Positions 1-6,018 of a DNA stretch of 6,018 nucleotides are shown piece after piece; positions within the stretch are counted from its first letter, which is position 1, and each line of letters starts with the position of its first letter. The notes beneath the pieces are model-generated. The model was not told the origin of the DNA. It ran no database searches and worked only from the letters and a program-made list of their open reading frames with translations. Source of the DNA: Candidatus Sumerlaeota bacterium (lineage in GTDB: Bacteria > Sumerlaeota > Sumerlaeia > MWCT01). The stretch lies in NCBI GenBank assembly GCA_026398545.1, contig JAPLSR010000245.1:1-6018 (forward strand), written 5' to 3'. Made by a program: the position numbers and the translations under genes.

Positions 1-1076
1 CTTTTTTTGAAGATGATAAGGCATGGGCGTGTGATATGGATTCATCAGGGACAATAAGTTTTAGAGGGGAATATACTGTGGGATTGGAGTCAAATAGTGC
101 GGTATCTTCAACCAATGGAAGACTTGTTCTGATTTCAACAATATGGATTGATCCTCATCGTATTTCATGTTTTTTTATAAATAAAGATGGCACAATAGAT
201 ATGCCAATATACAATAATTACTTTCAAGATTATGCTGGGTTAGATATGGTATTTAACAAAAAATCCCCCGTTGTCTATATTGGAACAGATCCGATTTGTG
301 TTCGCTTTAAAATTGATTATCAACAAAAAAATATCTTTCCGACAACTGATACCTTAAATATGCTTCCTGCTCTTGCAATTAATTATTCTTCATTGTCGGA
401 TTGTTTGGTTTTTTCATACGCATATACTGGTCCACAACCTCCGTATAATGTTTATGGGATAAAAACAATAAAGCTTTTATCTGATGGAAGTTTTACTACG
501 GATACCCATTGGTTGGATATATTAAGCACACATAGATATTTGAGTGTTTCACCTGATGGTCGCTTTGCCGTTATAACGGGCCTTGATGACCCAGAACTTT
601 CCGTTGTGGGAATTCATCAAGATGGTTCTCTTTTTTTGATTCAAACAATAGATTTTCCTATAAAAGAGTTTAATAATATAAAAGAGACATTTTTTACACC
701 AAACGGAAAGTATGCCATTATAACAAGCAATCTTCTAAATACTCCGAATATTATATTAGTATATTCCATAGATCAGGAAACGGGGAAATTAACCAGAATC
801 CAGACGATTAAATCTTCATATAATCCCCCTCTGGGCGAAGCCAGGGCATCAGCAGTTACACCTGATGGCAAATATTTTGTTTATGTAAATGCTGGCATCC
901 CGGGCTATCCCAATGATGTGGAATGGTTTGATGTTTTTAGAATAGAAGAGAATGGCACGTTAACCTGGTTGAAGGATAAAAAGATGGAATTAAAAGGTGG
1001 ATATAGTAGTGCCCTAACCATTGTTCCCCCCTGGCGGGAGACACTTGCCCCGACGCAAGGCTGGCTGGCGCATTAG
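1..1076 (+). CDS. Beta-propeller protein, lactonase/YVTN-like repeats (5' partial)
   Basis: This is the C-terminal part of a beta-propeller protein. The frame is open to the left edge: codons from base 3 read FFEDDKAWACD before the first ATG at 36. That ATG has no Shine-Dalgarno, so the real start is probably outside the window. Counting from the ATG, blade motifs recur at 172-181 (SPDGRFAVIT), 221-230 (TPNGKYAIIT) and 275-284 (TPDGKYFVYV). Strand and turn elements such as INKDGTID (48-55), VYSIDQETGKLTRIQTI (242-258) and FRIEENGTL (301-309) alternate with them. This pattern is typical of the seven-bladed lactonase/YVTN propeller superfamily, whose members include 6-phosphogluconolactonase and many exported proteins of unknown function. 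No catalytic residue or specific substrate can be named. The coding sequence is much richer in AT than all later genes. The last 16 codons (from 1026, PPWRETLAPTQGWLAH) are GC-rich and do not look like propeller. Propeller fold is likely; function is unknown. Confidence 0.75.
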   Translation, partial: FFEDDKAWACDMDSSGTISFRGEYTVGLESNSAVSSTNGRLVLISTIWIDPHRISCFFINKDGTIDMPIYNNYFQDYAGLDMVFNKKSPVVYIGTDPICVRFKIDYQQKNIFPTTDTLNMLPALAINYSSLSDCLVFSYAYTGPQPPYNVYGIKTIKLLSDGSFTTDTHWLDILSTHRYLSVSPDGRFAVITGLDDPELSVVGIHQDGSLFLIQTIDFPIKEFNNIKETFFTPNGKYAIITSNLLNTPNIILVYSIDQETGKLTRIQTIKSSYNPPLGEARASAVTPDGKYFVYVNAGIPGYPNDVEWFDVFRIEENGTLTWLKDKKMELKGGYSSALTIVPPWRETLAPTQGWLAH

Positions 1077-1090
1077 ACTTTATAAACAGT

Positions 1091-1114
1091 TGCGTTAATA
1101 CAGATATTAATGCA
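1091..1114. terminator. Inverted repeat between convergent genes, possible terminator
   Basis: TGCGTTAATA and TATTAATGCA flank a CAGA loop, giving a 10-pair stem with one G-U pair if transcribed. It starts 14 bases after the stop of the propeller gene, inside the gap between two genes that face each other, where a terminator is expected. The stem is AT-rich and has no clean T-tract on the plus strand. On the minus strand the dyad is followed by ACTGTTTATAAAG, which is only modestly T-rich. The rest of the gap (1115-1223) shows only a weak GAGG/CCTC pairing at 1120-1133. It could equally be an operator-like dyad. The symmetry is seen directly; the role is inferred. Confidence 0.35.
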
Positions 1115-1223
1115 TAACGGAGGCAAACCCCTCATGGAATATGTATCATTGAGATAACCTGAAATAACAAATACCTTCTCGTCAGTATCTTTTCTCTTCA
1201 CGAATCATTCCCAAACATAAAGA

Positions 1224-1859
1224 TTATTTTATGCATCTATAAACGAAGGCGGGGGGGAGGTTGCGCCAGACGATGGATGAATGTTCTATTTTTGGGAAAT
1301 ATCCCTGGAGCAAATTGCGGAATCGGCGACCCGCTGGAAGTATGAGGCTGTGTATATATGCAAATGTGAGAAATTCCCCGCCCGGACGAAGCGCGGCAAC
1401 GGTGACGTCCATGAGTTTTTTCTGCAGGGCGCTGTCGAAGGATGCCCAGGGAAGTCCGCTGATGATGTAATCCACTGATGATATGCCCTCGTCGGCGAGT
1501 ATGAGGGGGAGATTTTCCACAGAATCCAGAAACAGGCGCACCTGCGGGAAGCGCAGTTTGAAAATGTCCGCCATGCGCAGGTTTTTTTCAATGGCGATGA
1601 AGCGGCACCCGGGGCGCATTTTTGCAAGGATTTCTGCGGTGAATATCCCTGTGCCCGGTCCGTATTCCACGATGACGGATGTCGAAACCGGCTTGATTTC
1701 GGAGACGATGAGGCGCGCGAGGGCGGTTGAACTCGGGGCGATGGCGCCAATAGTTGAGGGGTGTCTGAGGAACTCTCTCAGAAATTTCCAGTAAGTGGCA
1801 AGGCTGGGAGACATATATTTTTCAACCATAGAGAGTTCATGAATGACAGGAGCGGACAA
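1224..1859 (-). CDS. SAM-dependent methyltransferase, PmtA-like (phospholipid N-methyltransferase group)
   Basis: A class I (Rossmann) methyltransferase of about 211 residues, the usual length for the COG3963 phospholipid N-methyltransferase group. The N-terminal segment FLREFLRHPSTIGAIAPSS (26-44) is characteristic of that group, where an amphipathic helix precedes the fold. The SAM-binding motif I is VEYGPGTGIFT (64-74), the ribose-contacting acid is probably E91 in FIAIEKN, and the motif IV position is SGLPWASF (134-141). The protein ends with WRNLPPAFVYRC, also typical of relatives. By family it may methylate phosphatidylethanolamine at the membrane face, but KsgA-like rRNA dimethylases share these motifs, so the substrate is not certain. 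The ORF opens with TTG at 1859 directly after a TAA; ATG codons at 1829 and 1814 are alternative starts. None has a convincing Shine-Dalgarno. It stands alone on the minus strand, divergent from the GH57 operon. A run of seven G (1251-1257) lies in the last codons, but the family-like C-terminus argues against a frameshift. Confidence 0.82.
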   Translation of the reverse strand: MSAPVIHELSMVEKYMSPSLATYWKFLREFLRHPSTIGAIAPSSTALARLIVSEIKPVSTSVIVEYGPGTGIFTAEILAKMRPGCRFIAIEKNLRMADIFKLRFPQVRLFLDSVENLPLILADEGISSVDYIISGLPWASFDSALQKKLMDVTVAALRPGGEFLTFAYIHSLILPAGRRFRNLLQGYFPKIEHSSIVWRNLPPAFVYRCIK

Positions 1860-1902
1860 TTAAGTTCTTTGGGGTTTTTAAGCAAGACATAAATTTAGAC
1901 GG

Positions 1903-1947
1903 GTTTCATAGTTTCAGGTTTCAGAGTTTCAAGTTTCAGAGTTCAGA
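1903..1947. repeat. Degenerate GTTTCAG(A) tandem repeat
   Basis: Six head-to-tail units of 7-8 bases are visible: GTTTCATA, GTTTCAG, GTTTCAGA, GTTTCAA, GTTTCAGA and GTTCAGA. The array sits in the spacer between the divergent methyltransferase and branching-enzyme genes, 44 bases from the first candidate methyltransferase start and 129 bases before the branching-enzyme start. Unit length and sequence vary by one or two bases, so it is an imperfect simple-sequence array and not a CRISPR: there are no unique spacers. It could be a slippage-prone tract, a protein-binding array or a dispersed genome repeat; the window alone cannot decide. Confidence 0.7.
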
Positions 1948-2008
1948 GATTATTCAGTCCAACCATGAAGGTACGATCCACTGTTCTTCCCACTGGATGT
2001 CAAAGACC

Positions 2009-2037
2009 TTGACGTTACTCTTATGGGCAAGTAGGTT
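2009..2037 (+). promoter_or_regulatory. Possible sigma70-type promoter for the GH57 operon
   Basis: TTGACG (2009-2014) matches five of six bases of the -35 consensus. Exactly 17 bases later lies TAGGTT (2032-2037), which keeps the first two and last bases of the -10 consensus. Transcription would start near 2044, about 30 bases before the ATG at 2077, leaving room for the ribosome-binding site. The -10 match is weak and a nearby ATTATA (2041-2046) has no well-placed -35. The assignment is a pattern match only, and the host's sigma preferences are unknown. Confidence 0.35.
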
Positions 2038-2055
2038 TCCATTATACCCTTGAAT

Positions 2056-2064
2056 AAAGGAGGG
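2056..2064 (+). promoter_or_regulatory. Ribosome-binding site of the GH57 gene
   Basis: AAAGGAGGG lies 12 bases upstream of the ATG at 2077. The match to the anti-Shine-Dalgarno is strong, the spacing is somewhat long, and it fixes the start whose product begins directly with the conserved first strand of the GH57 fold (MPKGYLIIVLHAHLPF). Confidence 0.75.
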
Positions 2065-2076
2065 CAGCGAAGATAA

Positions 2077-3663
2077 ATGCCGAAAGGGTATCTGATTATT
2101 GTTCTGCATGCGCACCTGCCATTTGTGCGGCACCCGGAATTTAATGACTCGCTTGAGGAAATCTGGTTCTATGAAGCCATCACGGAGACGTATATTCCGC
2201 TTCTCAACCATTTTGAGAAAATGGTTGAGGATGGAGTGCGCTTTCGCGTGACCATGTCCATGACGCCCCCCCTTGTTTCCATGCTCAGCGACGAACTCCT
2301 CCAGAACCGCTATGTCCGCCACATTGAAAAACTGATTGAGCTGGGACACAGGGAGGTGGAGCGGACGCGCTGGATACCGGCGTTCAACCCGACGGCGCAG
2401 ATGTATCTTCGGAAGTTTAAGGAATGCCGGCGCATCTTTGTGGAGAAACACAGGCGGAATCTTGTGGAGGCGTTCCGTCGGCTTCAGGATGCGGGGTATC
2501 TGGAGATACTCACCTGCGGGGCGACGCATGGATTTCTCCCCCTCCTGCAGACAGAAAAGGGGGCGGTGCGGGCGCAGGTCGGCGTTGCGGTGAGCCATTA
2601 TAAAAGACATTTCGGACGTGCCCCCCGCGGCTTCTGGCTTGCCGAGTGCGGCTATTATCCGGGTCTTGATGATGTTTTGAAGGAGTTCGGTCTTCGCTAT
2701 TTTTTTGTGGACACACACGGCATCCTCTTTGCCGACAGGCAACCGCGCTATGGCGTGTTCGCACCACTTTACTGTCCCAGCGGGGTTGCCGCCTTCGGGC
2801 GGGATATGGAATCATCCAAGAGCGTCTGGAGCGCCCTTGAAGGCTATCCCGGAGATTATAGTTACAGAGAATTTTATAGAGATGTAGGCTTCGACCTCGA
2901 TTTCGATTACATTAAGCCTTATGTCCACGAGAGCGGACTCCGCATCTTCACCGGCATTAAATATTACCGCATCACAGGGCACGGGCTGGGGCATAAGGAG
3001 CCGTATAATGAGACGGCGGCGCTGGAGAAGGCGGCTGAACATGCGGGGAACTTCATGTTCAACCGTGAAAAACAGGCGGAACACCTCGCGGGTATCATGG
3101 ACCGCCCGCCCCTCATCGTCTCGCCTTATGATGCCGAGCTCTTCGGTCACTGGTGGTATGAGGGACCAGATTTCCTTAATTTCCTCTTCCGCAAGATTCA
3201 CTATGACCAGGAGAACATCAAGACCATCACCCCGTCGGAGTATCTCCAGGGCTTCCCGAAGAACCAGATTGCCACGCCGTCCCTTTCCAGTTGGGGCTAC
3301 AAGGGATATTGTGAGGTGTGGCTGGAGGGGAGCAATGACTGGTTATATCGCCACCTTCACGCGGCGGCGCGGCGCATGATTGAACTTGCCAACCTCCATC
3401 GCCAGGCAGGCGGTCTTCTTGAGCGGGCGCTGAAGCAGGCGGCGCGGGAACTGCTTCTTGCACAATCCAGCGACTGGGCGTTCATCATGAAGACCTGCAC
3501 CATGGTGGATTACGCCGTTCAGCGCACCAAACAGCACCTTTTGAATTTCAATGCGCTTTACTCTCAGATTATGAAGAATGATATGAAGGAAGCATATATT
3601 GCAGACCTCGAATACCGGCATAACATCTTTCCGGAGATAGATTATACTCTTTATGCAGATTGA
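2077..3663 (+). CDS. GH57 1,4-alpha-glucan branching enzyme
   Basis: A complete 528-residue glycoside hydrolase family 57 protein of the branching-enzyme subgroup (COG1543, C-terminal DUF1957 region). The enzyme (EC 2.4.1.18) cuts an alpha-1,4-glucan chain and rejoins it as an alpha-1,6 branch during glycogen synthesis in the cytoplasm; no signal peptide is present. All five GH57 regions are visible in order: HAHLPF (11-16), GATHGFLP (148-155), GFWLAECGYYPG (185-196) with the expected nucleophile E190, SPYDAELFGHWW (349-360) with the expected acid/base D352, and SSWGYKGYCEVWL (404-416). The segment EGYPGDYSYREFYRDVGFD (255-273) is also typical of known branching enzymes, and the length agrees with the Thermus and Thermococcus enzymes (about 520-560 residues). 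The start is set by AAAGGAGGG at 2056-2064. It is the first gene of the probable operon; the next gene begins 13 bases after its stop. A run of seven C (2266-2272) does not break the frame. Identity is secure; preference for glycogen over another glucan is inferred. Confidence 0.93.
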   Translation: MPKGYLIIVLHAHLPFVRHPEFNDSLEEIWFYEAITETYIPLLNHFEKMVEDGVRFRVTMSMTPPLVSMLSDELLQNRYVRHIEKLIELGHREVERTRWIPAFNPTAQMYLRKFKECRRIFVEKHRRNLVEAFRRLQDAGYLEILTCGATHGFLPLLQTEKGAVRAQVGVAVSHYKRHFGRAPRGFWLAECGYYPGLDDVLKEFGLRYFFVDTHGILFADRQPRYGVFAPLYCPSGVAAFGRDMESSKSVWSALEGYPGDYSYREFYRDVGFDLDFDYIKPYVHESGLRIFTGIKYYRITGHGLGHKEPYNETAALEKAAEHAGNFMFNREKQAEHLAGIMDRPPLIVSPYDAELFGHWWYEGPDFLNFLFRKIHYDQENIKTITPSEYLQGFPKNQIATPSLSSWGYKGYCEVWLEGSNDWLYRHLHAAARRMIELANLHRQAGGLLERALKQAARELLLAQSSDWAFIMKTCTMVDYAVQRTKQHLLNFNALYSQIMKNDMKEAYIADLEYRHNIFPEIDYTLYAD

Positions 3664-3670
3664 AAGGGGA
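3664..3670 (+). promoter_or_regulatory. Ribosome-binding site that decides the FG-GAP gene start
   Basis: AAAGGGG lies immediately after the GH57 stop codon and 6 bases before ATG 3677. The alternative ATG at 3653, which overlaps the GH57 gene by 11 bases, has no comparable site and would place a charged, signal-peptide-incompatible stretch (MQIERGQG) in front of the signal peptide. Confidence 0.65.
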
Positions 3671-3676
3671 CAGGGG

Positions 3677-5242
3677 ATGAAAGGCGGAGCGCTGTGCAGG
3701 ATTTTTATCCTGATTTTTGTGTGTGCGTTGATTCAGGGGTGGGACATCTTTGCTGCGGCTGTGCAGTTGGAGGGCACGGCGCGCATTCTGGAGGTGCGGG
3801 GGGCGGCGGTTGATGACCACCTGGGCAGACCTCTTCTCTGTGCCGACCTTGACCACGATGGATGTGCGGATATCATTGTCGGCGCGGACAGATGGGATTT
3901 CACCCATGGAGAGCGTCCCACGCTTTATATTTTTCGCGGACGGCATTCCTTTGAGGGCGTCGACCTTATTGACCTGTCCGTCCAGAGCGCCGATGTTGTA
4001 ATCTATGGCGAGGCGCTTTCCGATAATCTTGCCACCGCCCTTGCGGCGGGGGATGTCAATAATGACGGCATCATGGACCTTGTTGCCGCCGACTCAACGT
4101 TAGCGGTGGCGGGGCGGACGGGGGCGGGCGCCGTTTACGTCCTCTTTGGACGACCGGATTTTTTCAGCCGCCACGTTTATGATTTTCAAAATGGCGACTG
4201 GGATGTCAAAATCCTCGGCGCCAAGGCGTGGGATGACACAGGCGGATATAACGCCTTTGGAGGACTCATCTCCAGCGGACTTGCCTGCGGGGATATCAAT
4301 TATGACCACATGGAAGATATCGCCATCGGCGCCCACCTCGGCACAATTGGCAATTACAGCGCGGCGGGGAAGGTTTATCTCGTTTATGGCTCGTCGTCTT
4401 TCACACATGGCAAAACGATAGACCTTCTCTCCCAGGCGAATTCCGTAATCCTGGGAAATGAAGAGTATGCGGAGCTGGGCACGATGCTCGGGATGGCTGA
4501 CCTGAATGGTGACGGAATCATCGACCTCATAATGGGGGAGGAGTATGGGAGCGTCGGGACGCTGACCACGGAGGGCAAGGTATTTGTCTTCCGGGGCAGG
4601 GTGAATTTTCCCGCTTCCCTGAGTGTGACAAACGCCGACATTACCATTACAGGCGCCTACATGTGGGATACTCTTGGTTCGGCGGTTGCCCTTTCGGATG
4701 TGAATGGCGACGGATGGGGGGACATCATTATTGCCGCAGGCGGTTGGGACCACACAGGCAGTACGAGCATTGACGAGGGTGCGATTTATGGTCTTTTCGG
4801 CAGGGCAAGTTTTCCCTCGAGCATCAGCCTTGCCTCACAACAGCCTTCATTTTTCGTTGAGGGGTATAACACCAGTAACAATATCGGAGCAACGCTTGTG
4901 AGCGGCAATTTTAATGGCGACGGCACTGGGGACATCATGTTTTCCTCGCGGGACGGCGAACGCGCCGGTTTCAATACAGAGGGGCGGACATTCATCATCA
5001 TGGGAAGGGAAAATTTCCCCACGCATTTCTCCGTTCAGGATGAGGATTTTGATTATATCATAAATGGCGGGTTGGAAAATTTTCAGCTTGGGGATTCGAT
5101 TGCCTCAGGGGATATAGATGGCGGTGGTGTTGACGAGATACTCATCGGCGCGCCGTTTTATGATAATGGCAGGGGGCGCCTGCTGGTCTTTGACCTCCAT
5201 ACCGGACTTGGCGTCGCCTCGCCCTGGGCGCTTTATGAATGA
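3677..5242 (+). CDS. Secreted seven-repeat FG-GAP (integrin-alpha-like) beta-propeller protein
   Basis: A 521-residue exported protein built almost entirely of FG-GAP/VCBS-type repeats. The N-terminus MKGGALCRIFILIFVCALIQ has a Lys followed by a hydrophobic stretch, with likely cleavage in the IFAAA segment (about 25-28). Seven calcium-loop motifs follow at 57 (DLDHDGCAD), 126 (DVNNDGIMD), 206 (DINYDHMED), 275 (DLNGDGIID), 341 (DVNGDGWGD), 411 (NFNGDGTGD) and 479 (DIDGGGVDE), spaced 66-80 residues, enough for one closed seven-bladed propeller. Strand and turn elements such as VLFGRPDF and VFRGRVNF separate the loops. Loops 3, 6 and 7 depart from the D-x-D/N-x-D-G-x-x-D pattern. Such propellers usually bind ligands or other proteins outside the cytoplasm; no enzymatic residues are evident. 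No cell-wall anchor, C-terminal transmembrane helix or lipobox is seen. Start 3677 is preferred over 3653 because of its Shine-Dalgarno and signal peptide. It lies between the branching enzyme and the muramidase-type gene. Confidence 0.88.
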   Translation: MKGGALCRIFILIFVCALIQGWDIFAAAVQLEGTARILEVRGAAVDDHLGRPLLCADLDHDGCADIIVGADRWDFTHGERPTLYIFRGRHSFEGVDLIDLSVQSADVVIYGEALSDNLATALAAGDVNNDGIMDLVAADSTLAVAGRTGAGAVYVLFGRPDFFSRHVYDFQNGDWDVKILGAKAWDDTGGYNAFGGLISSGLACGDINYDHMEDIAIGAHLGTIGNYSAAGKVYLVYGSSSFTHGKTIDLLSQANSVILGNEEYAELGTMLGMADLNGDGIIDLIMGEEYGSVGTLTTEGKVFVFRGRVNFPASLSVTNADITITGAYMWDTLGSAVALSDVNGDGWGDIIIAAGGWDHTGSTSIDEGAIYGLFGRASFPSSISLASQQPSFFVEGYNTSNNIGATLVSGNFNGDGTGDIMFSSRDGERAGFNTEGRTFIIMGRENFPTHFSVQDEDFDYIINGGLENFQLGDSIASGDIDGGGVDEILIGAPFYDNGRGRLLVFDLHTGLGVASPWALYE

Positions 5243-5247
5243 CGAAC

Positions 5248-5272
5248 ATCCCGCCCACAAACGGGGCGTGAT
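5248..5272 (+). other. Hairpin just after the FG-GAP stop codon
   Basis: ATCCCGCCC and GGGCGTGAT can pair over nine positions with one C-T mismatch around a seven-base loop, starting 6 bases after the stop. The following bases are GATAGAAAAATATG, so there is no T-tract for a classical intrinsic terminator on the plus strand. It may be a weak terminator, an mRNA 3'-end stabiliser that tunes expression of the downstream gene, or chance pairing in GC-rich DNA. Confidence 0.3.
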
Positions 5273-5313
5273 AGAAAAATATGGGGATATATTTCCCGGG
5301 AAAAACCTGATGT

Positions 5314-5320
5314 AAGGAGG
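5314..5320 (+). promoter_or_regulatory. Ribosome-binding site of the NamZ-like gene
   Basis: AAGGAGG lies 6 bases upstream of the ATG at 5327, a near-ideal Shine-Dalgarno. It supports that start over the in-frame ATG four codons later at 5339. Confidence 0.8.
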
Positions 5321-5326
5321 AGGGTC

Positions 5327-6018
5327 ATGTCTTTACGTATGAGATGGGGGGTTATTATTGCGGTGATTACGGCGTGGTTTGCAGTGCCGGTAATTTTCCA
5401 TGGGGAGGAGGCGACGGTTGTGAAACCCGGCGTTGAGATGCTGTTTGCCGAGAAGGCGAATCGCGGGCTGATTGAGGGGAAACGGGTCGGACTTATCACA
5501 AATCCCACGGGTGTTGACCACAATTTTAATTCCACGATAGACCTCCTTGCGGATTACAAAGGGTGCAGGCTTGTTGCCCTTTTTGGTCCCGAGCATGGCT
5601 TGCGCGGAGACGCTTTCGGCGGCGCTAAGGTTGCCAACGCCGTTGACCAGAAGACAAGCGTTACTATTTATAGTCTTTACGGGGCGGGGGGAAATGTCCC
5701 CTCGCAGGATGTCCTGAAAAAACTGGATGCGCTCATCTATGACATTCAGGATATAGGTGTCCGACCCTACACCTTTATTTCCACCATGTTGGCTTCGATG
5801 GAGGCGGCGAAAAAGGCGGGCGTGACATTTATCGTCCTTGACCGCCCCGACCCGATGGGGGGCGATGTGGTTGATGGTCCAGTCCTCGACCCCAAATTCA
5901 AATCCTTCATAGGATACTGGACAATCCCATACACTTACGGGCTGACGCCTGGAGAACTTGCCAGCTTTTACAATACCGAGACGGGACTTGGCGCCGACCT
6001 CCATGTGGTCAAGATGTC
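5327..6018 (+). CDS. DUF1343/NamZ-type exo-beta-N-acetylmuramidase, GH171 (3' partial)
   Basis: The first 230 codons of an exported DUF1343 protein; the frame is open through the right edge. DUF1343 includes Bacillus subtilis NamZ (YbbC), founding member of GH171, which removes N-acetylmuramic acid from the non-reducing end of peptidoglycan fragments. The N-terminus MSLRMRWGVIIAVITAWFAV is a clear signal peptide, with cleavage probably near FHG-EEA (25-27). The mature part follows the family order: GVEMLF (35-40), GKRVGLITNPTGVD (51-64), LFGPEHGLRGD (85-95) with the strongly conserved E89, YSLYG (115-119), YDIQDIGVRPYTFISTM (138-154), LDRPDPMGG (171-179), VDGPVLD (182-188) and YGLTPGELA (204-212). 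Several positions differ from the commoner forms I recall (RFYTY, RPNPIGG, HGMTxGE), perhaps a lineage variant. About half of a typical ~400-residue protein is present. It follows the FG-GAP gene by 84 bases, probably in the same operon. Family is secure; exact substrate is inferred. Confidence 0.9.
   Translation, partial: MSLRMRWGVIIAVITAWFAVPVIFHGEEATVVKPGVEMLFAEKANRGLIEGKRVGLITNPTGVDHNFNSTIDLLADYKGCRLVALFGPEHGLRGDAFGGAKVANAVDQKTSVTIYSLYGAGGNVPSQDVLKKLDALIYDIQDIGVRPYTFISTMLASMEAAKKAGVTFIVLDRPDPMGGDVVDGPVLDPKFKSFIGYWTIPYTYGLTPGELASFYNTETGLGADLHVVKM

Noticed and set aside
1251..1257. Seven-G run as a frameshift site in the methyltransferase
   Set aside because: The frame through the run gives the expected family C-terminus (LPPAFVYRC), so the sequence appears intact.
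1838..1890. Short minus-strand frame (MSCLKTPKNLIVRSCHS) overlapping the methyltransferase start, a possible leader peptide
   Set aside because: It has no Shine-Dalgarno and no attenuator-like structure or codon run to support it.
1903..1947. CRISPR array
   Set aside because: The repeated units abut with no spacers and are only 7-8 bases long.
1954..2742. A 262-codon minus-strand frame over the start of the GH57 gene
   Set aside because: It is mostly antisense to a clearly conserved GH57 coding sequence and has no recognisable domain; only its last ~35 codons lie outside that gene.
4100..4753. A 217-codon minus-strand frame within the FG-GAP gene
   Set aside because: It is antisense to regular calcium-loop repeats; GC-rich repeats readily give long open antisense frames.
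5292..5303. Perfect 12-base palindrome TTTCCCGGGAAA upstream of the NamZ-like gene
   Set aside because: About one or two 12-base palindromes are expected by chance in 6 kb, and no second copy or promoter is near it.
5333..6004. A 223-codon minus-strand frame opposite the last gene
   Set aside because: The plus strand carries an unmistakable DUF1343 protein with signal peptide and ribosome-binding site; the antisense frame shows no domain.

Overview
The window looks like chromosomal DNA from an uncultured, probably Gram-negative-type bacterium. The evidence is bacterial Shine-Dalgarno sites, two exported proteins with Sec-type signal peptides and a mostly GC-rich coding sequence. No marker gene fixes the phylum, and I do not name one. 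Base composition is uneven: the first ~1 kb is clearly AT-rich (18 of 60 bases are G/C at 181-240, counted by hand), whereas the rest is GC-rich (43 of 60 at 4081-4140).

Layout. (1) 1-1076, plus strand: the 3' part of a beta-propeller protein with repeated S/TPDGKY-type blades (lactonase/YVTN-like). It is cut off by the left edge and ends in a short, compositionally odd tail. (2) 1077-1223: a 147-base convergent gap with one good inverted repeat. (3) 1224-1859, minus strand: a class I SAM-dependent methyltransferase most like the phospholipid N-methyltransferase (PmtA/COG3963) group. (4) 1860-2076: a divergent intergenic region holding a degenerate GTTTCAG tandem repeat, a possible promoter and a strong ribosome-binding site. 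(5) 2077-6018, plus strand: a probable operon. It encodes a complete GH57 1,4-alpha-glucan branching enzyme, a secreted seven-repeat FG-GAP propeller, and the N-terminal 230 residues of a secreted DUF1343/NamZ-type (GH171) exo-beta-N-acetylmuramidase that runs off the right edge.

How the genes may work together. The branching enzyme should act in the cytoplasm on glycogen, while the two following products should be exported. The muramidase-type protein would trim peptidoglycan fragments, and the FG-GAP propeller could be a surface binding or scaffold protein. The tight spacing (13 bases, then 84 bases) suggests co-transcription, but a shared pathway is inference only. I found no CRISPR array, tRNA, rRNA, transposase or defence system, and nothing that clearly amounts to a new biological system. 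The most useful leads are the pairing of glycogen branching with wall recycling, the composition break in the first gene, and the GTTTCAG repeat.
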